A stretch of 60,570 nucleotides of DNA, from contig JABFRV010000044.1 of assembly GCA_013140975.1 (NCBI GenBank), positions 1 through 60,570 of the forward strand. Direction: 5' to 3'. A program made the position numbers and the translations under genes. The notes beneath the pieces were generated by a model that saw only the letters and a program-made list of their open reading frames with translations, searched no databases and was not told where the DNA came from. The DNA is from Saprospiraceae bacterium (GTDB taxonomy: Bacteria; Bacteroidota; Bacteroidia; Chitinophagales; Saprospiraceae). Shown here one piece after another: positions 53,125 through 60,570 of the stretch; the stretch's first letter is position 1, and every line of letters starts with the position of its first letter.

Positions 53125-53569
53125 TTTTTATCTATGGGTTGTGGTATTCTGCACCATTTTCGTTTCCTGCAGGGAAAACGCCGATGAATCGCCGTTTTCA
53201 ATAATACCGGAAATCAGACTTCGTGGATTGTCTCACGATAGTATTCTTGAGTTTGAAGATGTACTTTCAATAAGCATAAGTTATCAGGATGGTGACGGAG
53301 ATATAGGATTTGAAGAACCGGATGATTATGCAGTTTTTATCAGAGATGCCAGGCTCAATAACTATGACGGATTCTATGTCGGACCTGTCGCTCCACCAGG
53401 TGTGGAAATTGCAGTACAAGGAAATCTAAAGCTCGAATTTCCCAGTTTATTTGTTTTTGGAAACCGCAGTGAAGAACGGACACGGTTTTATATTTATATC
53501 ATTGACCGCAAAGGCAATAAAAGCAACGAATTAATAAGTAACGACGTAATAATCAAAAAGAAGAAATGA
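53111..53569 (+). CDS. Small lipoprotein, unknown function
   Basis: 152 aa. Start TTG 53111, within the preceding gene; there is no ATG before the signal. Lipobox WVVVFCTIFVSC, then RENADESPF. The mature part looks like one Ig-like beta-sandwich: L-S-I-S-I-S-Y-Q-D-G-D-G-D-I-G-F (a D-G-D-G-D calcium-loop-like stretch) and T-R-F-Y-I-Y-I-I-D-R-K-G-N-K-S-N. Similar lipoproteins are common beside T9SS adhesin genes in Saprospiraceae-like genomes. It overlaps the large CUB gene by 4 bp (ATGA), a strong sign of coupling. Confidence 0.68.
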   Translation: MKEYNFYLWVVVFCTIFVSCRENADESPFSIIPEIRLRGLSHDSILEFEDVLSISISYQDGDGDIGFEEPDDYAVFIRDARLNNYDGFYVGPVAPPGVEIAVQGNLKLEFPSLFVFGNRSEERTRFYIYIIDRKGNKSNELISNDVIIKKKK

Positions 53570-56500
53570 ATTTTGTCTTACTTGGAGTAAAAAAGTGGAT
53601 TTGTTTGATCATTGGCATTGCCGTTGCAATCAATTTCGTTTTTGCTCAGACAGAATACAACATGCAAAACAGACTCGTCCACGATTGTGAGGGAATACTA
53701 ACTCATAGTCAGGCGGGTGAGAAAAAAAACTATGATCACAACGAAGATTTTACGTTTACTATTTGTGTTCCCAGAGCAACAGCAATCATTTTAAATTTTG
53801 AATTTTTTGCTACAGAAAAACCATACGATGTTATGACCATCTATGATGGACCTGATCGCAACTCTCCAATTCTAGGAACGCTTACAGGAATACTTCGCCC
53901 TGCACCGGGTTTTGTTGCGCGAAGTGGTTGTGTAACAATTCATTTCAAAAGTGATGACAACATTACTGCAAATGGATGGAAAATGAATTGGATGGTACTT
54001 TTTGAATTGCCAACACCACCTTCATTAAAAATTTTATCTTCTACTGATTGTCCATTAACGGAATTGATACTGGAGTTAGGATATCCGGTGCCGTGCAAAC
54101 AAATTGTTCCCGGTAACTTTAGCATCCTTGGACAAGGTGCTACAAGTATTGTTGAAGCAGAACCGTTGGATTGTATTAACGGTGTGACTCGTAAAATCAG
54201 AATAAAATTTGATCCTCCTTTAAATAGACCGGTTAATTATCGCTTGAGTTTTGCTTTCAAGTATATAGATGAATGTGGGAAAGAACACTCCCTGATTTCG
54301 AGTCTCTTATTCAATTTGAATAACTGCCCATTTACTGTTGAGATTAATATGCTTGATAGTGCCGCATGTGCGGGATTATGTACAGAACTTGAAGCAAATA
54401 CTCTTGCAGACTCGAAGCAATCATTTAATTATTTATGGTTGCCTGGCAGACAGACTACTAAGAAAATAAAAATTTGTGATCGCGATACTGCGATTTATTT
54501 GGTCGTTGCAACGGACAGCATTTCAGGAAGAAGGGATACTGCCCGGTTTACCTATATTCCTTTAAAAGCTCCTCAAATCCTGAATCCAATTCAAGATACG
54601 ATTTGTGCGTCTGCATTAAATTGGAAATATAATGTGGATCAGAATGGTGGAAATTTCTATTCTTCCAAATATCCTGCTCAGAATAATAAAACCGGAGTAT
54701 ATGAATTCTGGCGGCACGCAAAGGGCAATGGATTGCAAACAGATACCTTGTGTTATGTTGCACCAAATGGTTGTAAAGTTTGTGATACAGTTTTGGTATG
54801 GCCAATTGATCCGGGACAAAATCAAAAAGCCTGTTTAGGTGGACCAACAATTACATTAAACGGAGCGACTCCTTCAGGGGGAACATGGTCAGGTTCAAAA
54901 TTGGGTCCAAACAGGAGCTTTGTTCCTGATTCTGTAGGACTTTTTAGTTTTCAATATACTGCACTTAACGGTTGCACAGCAACCAGAAATATTGAGGTCT
55001 TTAATCTTCCGAAAATAGTTAATCCAATACAAGATACCTTTTGCTCTTCGGCGCCGAACTGGCAATACAGAGTAACAATTCCCGGAGGTGATTTTTATTC
55101 ACTGATAATCCCAAATCAACAACGCAAATCGGGTATTTATGAATTCTGGAGATTATTAGGAAACGACAGTTTGCGCACAGATACAGTTTTATATATAGAT
55201 CCAAATGGATGCAGAGTAAGGGACACAATTTACATTCTTCCTGTAAGCGCAGGACAACCGCAAAGTGTTTGTCAATTGAGCGGCTCATTCCAACTTACAG
55301 GAGCTTTTCCTACAAAAGGTTTTTGGAGCGGGAAGCAAACTGATTCATCAGGTATTTTCAATCCAATTGATACAGGTACATTCTTAGTATCATATCAGGC
55401 TTCCAATGGTTGCATCGCAAAGAAAAATGTTCGTGTAAATCAAGTTCCTAAGATTTTAAATCCTGTTTCAGATACTGTTTGTGCATCAGCTGCAAATTGG
55501 CAGTATAGAATAGATTTACCAGGTGGAACTTTTGCCGCAACTGCTATTCCTGCAGCACAGAATAAGACAGGTATTTATCCATTTGATTATTGGTCGCGAT
55601 CGAATCAGATTCAAAGAGATATTGTAGTGTATACTGCGACAAATACTTGTAAGACATCAGATACGCTGTATATTATTCCAATAGATGCCGGTCTGCCTGA
55701 TGCTGCTTGTCTTGGAACTTCAGATTTTAATCTTAAAGGAAATCATCCGGCTGGTGGTCGGTGGACAGGAAATTGGGTAGATTCTACCGGTAAGTTTTCT
55801 CCACTTGTTTCCGGAACCCATCAAGTACAATATAAAGCACCAAACGGTTGCGTTGATACAAAAACAATTTTTGTAACGGATAGCATTCAAATTTCAGCGG
55901 TGGACAGTTTGTGTTATTTGGAGAACTTCAATTTCACTTTTAATCCACTTGGCGGATTCTGGAGCGGTCTTGGAATCGTGGACAGTGTGAATGGAAAAGT
56001 GAATCTTTCCAAAGCCATTAGTAATCAATGGAACCTGTTCAATTATCGCATTAATGGATGTGATCTCAATGTCAATGTTTTTGTAAGTAAACCTAACGCT
56101 GGACCAGATCAGAGTTTATGCTTGGGAGATGATTATTTATATTTGCCGGGTGCAGGTCGTTGGACTGGTCCTGGAAAATTCGATCTACTCAATAATCGTG
56201 TTGATATTGATTCTTTACCTCCGGGCAAACATCAATTTCAAATTAACTTCAAACAATGTAGAGATACTTTTATAGCCCATATTCATGATGTGCATTTAAA
56301 AGATAGTAGTAAAAATTTATTTTGTCCTTATGTTGATACTATTAATTTGATTCAATTATTATCGCCAAGTGAAGCTCCGGGTTTTTTTAGTGGAAATGGA
56401 ATTGAGTATATAGATAGTCAATACTTATGGCTTCCTCAATTGGCAGGATCAGGACGGCATACAATATATTATAAAGCATTCGGGTGTCAGGATTCTGTAG

Positions 56501-57948
56501 AACTTGAAGTAGAGCCTCCAATAAAATTTGCAGAATATGAATTTTGTGATCGCAGTCCACCAACTATATTATCAATTAATCCACCAGGGGGATATTGGGA
56601 AGGCAGTGGATTTTTAGATGAGAAGCAGGGATTGTTTGACCCGGGACTTTCAGGTATTGGGACACACAAAGTAAGTTATATAACTCCTGCAGGATGTCGC
56701 GAGGATACTGTTGTAAAGGTTGAATCTTGGTCTCCTGTGAGTATTTCAGGATTGGATGCTCAATATTGTTATAAAGATCAGAACATTCCAGTTATTCTTA
56801 ATCCGCCAGGTGGAGAATTTTACATTAATGGAGTTCTATCTCTTCCTTTAATTAATCCTGCTAAACTAGGTTGGGGAAACTGGGAGTTGAAGTATAGTCG
56901 CGGTAAAGGAAATTGCGTTTCTTCCGAAAGAATTTTCATAAATATTCTGCCTCCGATCAGTAAGAAATCTTTGAGTAAAAATGATACTATCTGTTCCGGA
57001 GAGAGAACATCAATCTCTATAGATGCTTTAGGAGGAAAAGGATCCTTTATTTATACCTGGGATAATGCATTGGGTTTTGGAAGTAGTCATGTTGTAGCAC
57101 CTTTGCAGGATACTTGGTTTATCGTTACAGTTACAGATGGATGCTCAGATCCATTGATTGATAGTGTGCTTGTAAAGGTTCATCCAGAGTTTATTGTTGA
57201 TACTATTCAAGGACCCAAAGTGTGTTATGGAGAAACTACTTTTGTTGAGCTCAAATTAGATACTTCTGAATTTGTAGTGAAATGGCAAACCAATCCGGTA
57301 AAGAATGGAATTCGATTAAACGATTTACCAGGAGTGTATAGGGCTGAGCTTTTACAAAAATCTACAGGATGCCGACAGGAACAGAATATTGAATTGCCGG
57401 GAGCAGAACCAATCGTTGCTAATTTCAATATTATTCCGAATCAGGAGTGCATTGACAACATAAACAATCTAATTGAAATCATAGATTTAGCATTTGGATA
57501 TACAAGTGGTACAATTGATTTTGGCGATGGTTCTCCCGCAGTTGATCTTCTCCAACCTGGTGCTTTATTGCATGAATATCAGGATACGGGTAAATTTGTT
57601 ATTGTTCAAAGGGTAAAGAACGAGTTAGGTTGCATAGATGAGTTTTCCAGAATAATATGTATACTCAACAAAGTAAGAATTTATATTCCTAATATATTCA
57701 GCCCTAATGGTGATGGAAAATTAGATGAATTCAAAATCACTCATTATGGTGTAGATATTTTGCGATGGTCAATTTATGATCGCAATGGAGCTTTGTGTTT
57801 TGATACACGTGATGGCGATGCCAGTTGGGATGGAAGTTTCAACGGAAAACGTGTTGTCGAAGGAGTTTATATAATCGCAATTGAATATTTCAATCGGAAT
57901 ACAGGAAGACGAGAATTATTTAAAAGCGATTTGACCGTGATCAGGTAA
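53566..57948 (+). CDS. Giant CUB/repeat/PKD surface protein with T9SS type B tail
   Basis: 1460 aa. Long signal peptide ending INFVFA-Q. A CUB domain (about 40-145) has C-E-G-I-L … T-I-Y-D-G-P-D … S-G-C-V-T-I-H-F-K-S-D and W-K-M-N-W. An Ig-like domain (about 150-260) and a PKD/SprB-like domain (about 260-330) follow. Then come three exact-length 146-residue repeats (about 336-773) and several W-x-G/G-x-W beta modules (G-F-W-S-G-L-G-I, Y-W-E-G-S-G-F). Last are a PKD (I-D-F-G-D-G-S-P, about 1320-1370) and the gliding-motility/type B domain (NIFSPNGDGKLDEF, I-Y-D-R-N-G, W-D-G-S-F-N-G). It is predicted to be an extracellular adhesin or scaffold for the operon's other products. Last gene of the operon. 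Confidence 0.84.
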   Translation: MNFVLLGVKKWICLIIGIAVAINFVFAQTEYNMQNRLVHDCEGILTHSQAGEKKNYDHNEDFTFTICVPRATAIILNFEFFATEKPYDVMTIYDGPDRNSPILGTLTGILRPAPGFVARSGCVTIHFKSDDNITANGWKMNWMVLFELPTPPSLKILSSTDCPLTELILELGYPVPCKQIVPGNFSILGQGATSIVEAEPLDCINGVTRKIRIKFDPPLNRPVNYRLSFAFKYIDECGKEHSLISSLLFNLNNCPFTVEINMLDSAACAGLCTELEANTLADSKQSFNYLWLPGRQTTKKIKICDRDTAIYLVVATDSISGRRDTARFTYIPLKAPQILNPIQDTICASALNWKYNVDQNGGNFYSSKYPAQNNKTGVYEFWRHAKGNGLQTDTLCYVAPNGCKVCDTVLVWPIDPGQNQKACLGGPTITLNGATPSGGTWSGSKLGPNRSFVPDSVGLFSFQYTALNGCTATRNIEVFNLPKIVNPIQDTFCSSAPNWQYRVTIPGGDFYSLIIPNQQRKSGIYEFWRLLGNDSLRTDTVLYIDPNGCRVRDTIYILPVSAGQPQSVCQLSGSFQLTGAFPTKGFWSGKQTDSSGIFNPIDTGTFLVSYQASNGCIAKKNVRVNQVPKILNPVSDTVCASAANWQYRIDLPGGTFAATAIPAAQNKTGIYPFDYWSRSNQIQRDIVVYTATNTCKTSDTLYIIPIDAGLPDAACLGTSDFNLKGNHPAGGRWTGNWVDSTGKFSPLVSGTHQVQYKAPNGCVDTKTIFVTDSIQISAVDSLCYLENFNFTFNPLGGFWSGLGIVDSVNGKVNLSKAISNQWNLFNYRINGCDLNVNVFVSKPNAGPDQSLCLGDDYLYLPGAGRWTGPGKFDLLNNRVDIDSLPPGKHQFQINFKQCRDTFIAHIHDVHLKDSSKNLFCPYVDTINLIQLLSPSEAPGFFSGNGIEYIDSQYLWLPQLAGSGRHTIYYKAFGCQDSVELEVEPPIKFAEYEFCDRSPPTILSINPPGGYWEGSGFLDEKQGLFDPGLSGIGTHKVSYITPAGCREDTVVKVESWSPVSISGLDAQYCYKDQNIPVILNPPGGEFYINGVLSLPLINPAKLGWGNWELKYSRGKGNCVSSERIFINILPPISKKSLSKNDTICSGERTSISIDALGGKGSFIYTWDNALGFGSSHVVAPLQDTWFIVTVTDGCSDPLIDSVLVKVHPEFIVDTIQGPKVCYGETTFVELKLDTSEFVVKWQTNPVKNGIRLNDLPGVYRAELLQKSTGCRQEQNIELPGAEPIVANFNIIPNQECIDNINNLIEIIDLAFGYTSGTIDFGDGSPAVDLLQPGALLHEYQDTGKFVIVQRVKNELGCIDEFSRIICILNKVRIYIPNIFSPNGDGKLDEFKITHYGVDILRWSIYDRNGALCFDTRDGDASWDGSFNGKRVVEGVYIIAIEYFNRNTGRRELFKSDLTVIR
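54571..55884 (+). repeat. Three tandem 438-bp (146-codon) repeats in the CUB gene
   Basis: Repeat starts are at 54571, 55009 and 55447, exactly 438 bp apart each time. Each begins P-(Q/K)-I-(L/V)-N-P-(I/V)-x-D-T-x-C-(A/S)-S and contains G-I/V-Y-x-F/W. Each also has a C-x-x-x-D-T-x-x-x-x-P-I/V segment and a W-S/T-G strand, and ends near N-G-C. DNA identity between units is moderate, so they are old and kept at identical length. Confidence 0.8.
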
Positions 57949-58049
57949 AAAAGCAAGATCAGTTTAGTTGTAAGTTATGTTGCTTTAATAAATTCATTTC
58001 CCCTGAAGTTCATTACATTCATATCAGCAAGAGTTCGATTTCAATATTT

Positions 58050-58430
58050 CTATTCTTGTTCAGACTTAATTACGTTTTTTACGGAAGAAAAATCCAGAGG
58101 CTTGGTAAAGAAATCTTCGACGCCTAATTCCTTAGACATTTGAATGCTTAAAGAATCGCTGTAAGCACTTATCATAAAGACCTTGTATTTCTTTAAGCCA
58201 GGTCCTAAGTGAAGTTCTTTTAAAAGATCGAAGCCACTCATTCCAGGCATATTAATATCAGAAAAAACAAATTGTACATCTTGCAATGGTCCATTAATTT
58301 TATCAATCGCATCCTGTGCTGAAAGTGAAAAAAAGATTTCTATTTCTCCGTTGCGAATTTCCTTTCTAAAGTGTTGTGTAAATAAAGATTGAACATCTGC
58401 CTCGTCATCAACTACAAGAATTTTTTTCAT
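58050..58430 (-). CDS. Single-domain response regulator (CheY-like)
   Basis: 126 aa, receiver only. [11 protein letters not shown] carries the acidic pair (D8, D9), phospho-acceptor D58 is in FVFSDINMPGMSG, and the conserved Ser/Thr and Lys positions follow in M-I-S-A-Y-S and F-F-T-K-P-L. It has no output domain, so it must act by protein contact or feed another kinase. It lies 87 bp after the histidine kinase at 58518 on the same strand and is its probable partner. Its sequence is close to the receiver of the cyclase at 40675. Confidence 0.88.
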   Translation of the reverse strand: MKKILVVDDEADVQSLFTQHFRKEIRNGEIEIFFSLSAQDAIDKINGPLQDVQFVFSDINMPGMSGFDLLKELHLGPGLKKYKVFMISAYSDSLSIQMSKELGVEDFFTKPLDFSSVKNVIKSEQE

Positions 58431-58517
58431 ATGGTACTTTTGAGAATGAAAAATGAAGCCAAGAAATTCTTCTGCTTATTCAAATATATTGGCTTTAAAA
58501 AAGTGTCATTCATAGTA

Positions 58518-59501
58518 TTATTTTTTGTTTAGTATGATAGTAAATGTGGTTCCTTCATTCATTTTTGAAGTAACAGAGATTTCACCTCCATGGGTGTTTT
58601 TAATAATGTCATAACTCAGAGACAAGCCAAGGCCGGTTCCTTGTCCAGTGGGTTTGGTTGTAAAAAAAGGTTGAAATATTTTAGAGATAATGGCTTCCGG
58701 TATGCCGTTTCCATTATCTTGAATATGAATTTCAATGGTATTCGGATGATTGATTGTTTCCAAAGTAATTTTCGGTTTAAAGCCAGGTTCGGAGTTTAAT
58801 TTTTTCTCATTTACAGCATAACATGCATTGGTGAATAAATTAAGGAAGACTCGACTTAAATCCTGAGGAATTGTCGGTATTTTTTCGATTGTTGGATCCA
58901 ATTTTACGTCAAGAATTGAATTAAATTGTTTATCCCGTGCTCTATAACCGTGATAACTTAATCGTAGAAATTCTTCAGCCAAAGCATTTATATCTGTAAG
59001 TGTTTTTTCACCTGGATTGTTTCTGCTGTGATTTAACATTCCTTTGATTATTGAATCAGCACGTTTGCCATGACTGTGGATTCTTGCATCATTGTCAAGG
59101 ATGTCCTGTAGCAACTCGACAACTGCTTCATATTCTTTATTTTGTAACCTTGAAATTGCTTCTTCAATAAGTTCTTTGTTTATTTCTGAAAAATTATTTA
59201 CAAAGTTTAAAGGATTCTGTAGTTCGTGTGAAATGCCGGCAATCAGGACTCCCAGGGAAGCCATTTTTTCAGATTGAATTAATTGGTTTTGGGCAGAAGC
59301 AAGTTCCTCCAAAGTTTTTTCAACGGTTTTTTTCTGCGATTCAATTTCATTTTTCTGCAACTGCATAAGTACAAAGTCTTTTTTCTTTTGACGATAAGAA
59401 ATAAGAAAAAAGACTATAAAACCAAATAATAAAGAAATTACCACTAGTCCTGCGATCACAAAAACTATAACATTCCCGGAGTTTATTGTCGAATCAGACA
59501 T
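58518..59501 (-). CDS. Membrane-anchored sensor histidine kinase
   Basis: 327 aa. One TM helix (about 11-36, VIVFVIAGLVVISLLFGFIV), no periplasmic sensor, then a coiled coil (about 38-80). HisKA has H92 in AGISHELQNPLNF. The ATPase domain has the N-box F-T-N-A-C-Y-A-V, DNGNGIPE and GQGTGLGLSLS. With no sensor of its own, it may rely on the multi-TM protein encoded just upstream, which overlaps it by 8 bp. The HisKA phrase A-S-L-G-x-L-x-A-G-I-x-H-E-x-Q-N-P-L-N-F is shared with the 1770-aa kinase at 43763. Confidence 0.88.
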   Translation of the reverse strand: MSDSTINSGNVIVFVIAGLVVISLLFGFIVFFLISYRQKKKDFVLMQLQKNEIESQKKTVEKTLEELASAQNQLIQSEKMASLGVLIAGISHELQNPLNFVNNFSEINKELIEEAISRLQNKEYEAVVELLQDILDNDARIHSHGKRADSIIKGMLNHSRNNPGEKTLTDINALAEEFLRLSYHGYRARDKQFNSILDVKLDPTIEKIPTIPQDLSRVFLNLFTNACYAVNEKKLNSEPGFKPKITLETINHPNTIEIHIQDNGNGIPEAIISKIFQPFFTTKPTGQGTGLGLSLSYDIIKNTHGGEISVTSKMNEGTTFTIILNKK

Positions 59502-60165
59502 AGCGATTTGTTAAATGAAGTTGAAATTTTTTATATCCCAAACATATAGAAAATAAGAATATTAAATACAGAAATCCACTGAGTATTAAATTAATATCGT
59601 ACATTAATTTGGGAGGATTGGTTAATTCATAAACCCGTAGATTATGAAATCCCCAAACCAGTATATTGAAACAATAGTAGATGAGTATTGCGCTATTAAA
59701 CCAGAAAACTCCTTCATGCAGTAAGTTGTCATACAGAGGTTCTTCTTTTAGTTGATAGAAAAGTAAAAGTGAAAGGGTAACCAAAAAAACACTTTCAATA
59801 ATAAGTGTATTCGTATTTGAAACGGAAAAGGATTGAAAAAATATGGTATTAATAATTTCGAATATTATTAGCGATGCAGATAACAAAATAAAGTAAGTGT
59901 TATATTTCGTAGTCCGAATAAAGAAATAATAGATTATGCAATAGATTGAAAATTCTAATGGTGTAAAAAAATGATACACGATATTATTTGACTCAAACAA
60001 TTCAAAAGCAAGATATTTCGCAATTATTTCACTAATTGAAGTAACTAACATTAGAATGATTAGCCATTGAAATGGTTTATCTACATTTCTATATAGAAAT
60101 ATGCTAATAAACGAAGATCCCAATAATGACAAATAGTAAAAGCCATGGGGAAAGTCAACAAGCAT
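59494..60165 (-). CDS. Multi-pass membrane protein, probable sensor partner of the histidine kinase
   Basis: 223 aa with about seven hydrophobic helices, including LSLLGSSFISIFLY, WLIILMLVTSISEII, LEFSIYCIIYYFFI, YFILLSASLIIFEIINTIFF and LILSGFLYLIFLFSICLGY. No catalytic motif. The gene overlaps the histidine-kinase gene by 8 bp and follows the upstream gene by 11 bp, so it belongs to the same transcript. A seven-TM input module supplied as a separate protein is plausible (inference). I do not recognise a named family. Confidence 0.65.
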   Translation of the reverse strand: MLVDFPHGFYYLSLLGSSFISIFLYRNVDKPFQWLIILMLVTSISEIIAKYLAFELFESNNIVYHFFTPLEFSIYCIIYYFFIRTTKYNTYFILLSASLIIFEIINTIFFQSFSVSNTNTLIIESVFLVTLSLLLFYQLKEEPLYDNLLHEGVFWFNSAILIYYCFNILVWGFHNLRVYELTNPPKLMYDINLILSGFLYLIFLFSICLGYKKFQLHLTNRYV

Positions 60166-60176
60166 GGCTCCGAATC

Positions 60177-60570
60177 TTATTGATTATTGTTAGGACAAAA
60201 CGGAGGGCATGGGTCTGCTTTATCATAAACAGATGATTTCGTTGCATCAGCTTTATCAGCTTCCGTTATTGGAATCATCAATGCATTGTTTCTCATGCCT
60301 ACAGCGATGATATTATAAGAAGGAATTGTATATCCGGGTTCAGGGTCTTTGGCGCCCAAATAGAAAACGACATTATCGGCATTGTAACCTCCACCATTCT
60401 TATTATTGTTTATGATAGCAAGCAATTGACTCGCAGATATCTTAAATGCTTCAAGCGTTTGAATTGTTTTGGTTCCTGGATTGTTTGGATTATCAAATTC
60501 AACCTTAAGCGGTTGTAGCGTCTTATATTTATTCCTCATAGCGATAGCTTCATTCCAGGAGATATCAGAG
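60177..60570 (-). CDS. Conserved protein of unknown function, N-terminus beyond the window edge
   Basis: The frame is open through the right edge. The visible 130 codons begin S-D-I-S-W-N-E-A-I-A-M-R-N-K. The ATG at 60539 is therefore probably internal, because the residues before it (I-S-W-N-E-A-I-A) look like the conserved start region of this family. The body has F-K-I-S-A-S-Q-L-L-A-I-I-N-N, a V-V-F-Y-L-G strand, and an end S-S-V-Y-D-K-A-D-P-C-P-P-F-C-P. Small Bacteroidota proteins ending D-x-x-x-P-C-P-x-x-C are common beside signalling genes, but the function is unknown. It is the first visible gene of the 60570-58050 reverse set. Confidence 0.65.
   Translation of the reverse strand, partial: SDISWNEAIAMRNKYKTLQPLKVEFDNPNNPGTKTIQTLEAFKISASQLLAIINNNKNGGGYNADNVVFYLGAKDPEPGYTIPSYNIIAVGMRNNALMIPITEADKADATKSSVYDKADPCPPFCPNNNQ

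Noticed and set aside
54548-54850. Reverse-strand frame of 100 codons inside the CUB gene
   Set aside because: It falls inside the repeats of a clear forward gene and has no signal, domain or start context.

Overview
The window is AT-rich chromosomal DNA from a member of the Bacteroidota, most likely a Saprospiraceae-like bacterium (inference). The main evidence is the large number of very long secreted proteins that end in type IX secretion (T9SS) sorting domains, either type A 'Por' tails or type B 'gliding motility' tails. Other evidence is TonB/SusC-style barrels with a carboxypeptidase-regulatory N-domain, the near absence of Shine-Dalgarno sequences, and TAnnTTTG-like promoter elements. 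No rRNA, tRNA or CRISPR array was recognised.

Layout. 1-552: the end of an integrase-core transposase, a stack of three hairpins with a terminator (possible small RNA) and an extremely AT-rich block. 553-5017: a secreted M36 metalloprotease with two PA domains, and a Tet-type MFS exporter. 5018-6842: palindromic ~120-bp repeats next to a decayed IS66 (TnpB-TnpC deletion fusion plus amber stop) and an IS110 fragment. 6916-11907: a giant M43-protease/PKD/repeat protein with a type B T9SS tail. 11908-14731: a second transposon graveyard around one orphan barrel-like gene. 14732-23385: housekeeping and cell-envelope genes (M1 aminopeptidase, membrane metallophosphoesterase, MsbA-type ABC exporter, barrel protein + MurB, SRPBCC protein, small conserved protein). 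23745-29697: a plant-type LRR protein and a PQQ-type sugar dehydrogenase, both T9SS cargo. 29959-34919: beta-carbonic anhydrase and an arsenosugar-type neighbourhood (TIGR04283-like glycosyltransferase, Omp85-like barrel, DUF547, ArsS radical SAM, AhpD-like partner). 35173-40479: a reverse-strand operon of serine hydrolase, FG-GAP/VCBS protein and TonB-type barrel.

40675-60570 is the most interesting part. Two related signalling modules, each with an N-P-L-N-F type histidine kinase and a similar receiver, flank a compact six-gene operon (49366-57948). One module has a receiver-adenylyl cyclase, two membrane proteins and a 1770-aa pseudokinase/ATPase/GAF/histidine-kinase protein. The other has a receiver, a membrane histidine kinase and a multi-TM protein. 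The operon between them encodes two DUF1549-like lipoproteins, a Tat-exported DUF1501 protein, a lipoprotein with a CxxxCH haem-like motif, a small lipoprotein and a 1460-aa CUB/repeat/PKD T9SS type B protein. Genes in it overlap or are separated by at most 12 bp. It resembles the planctomycete DUF1501/DUF1549/cytochrome gene sets joined to a surface adhesin, and it is my best candidate for an undescribed system. Its function cannot be read from sequence alone.

Limits: all domain names come from motif recognition by eye, not from database searches.
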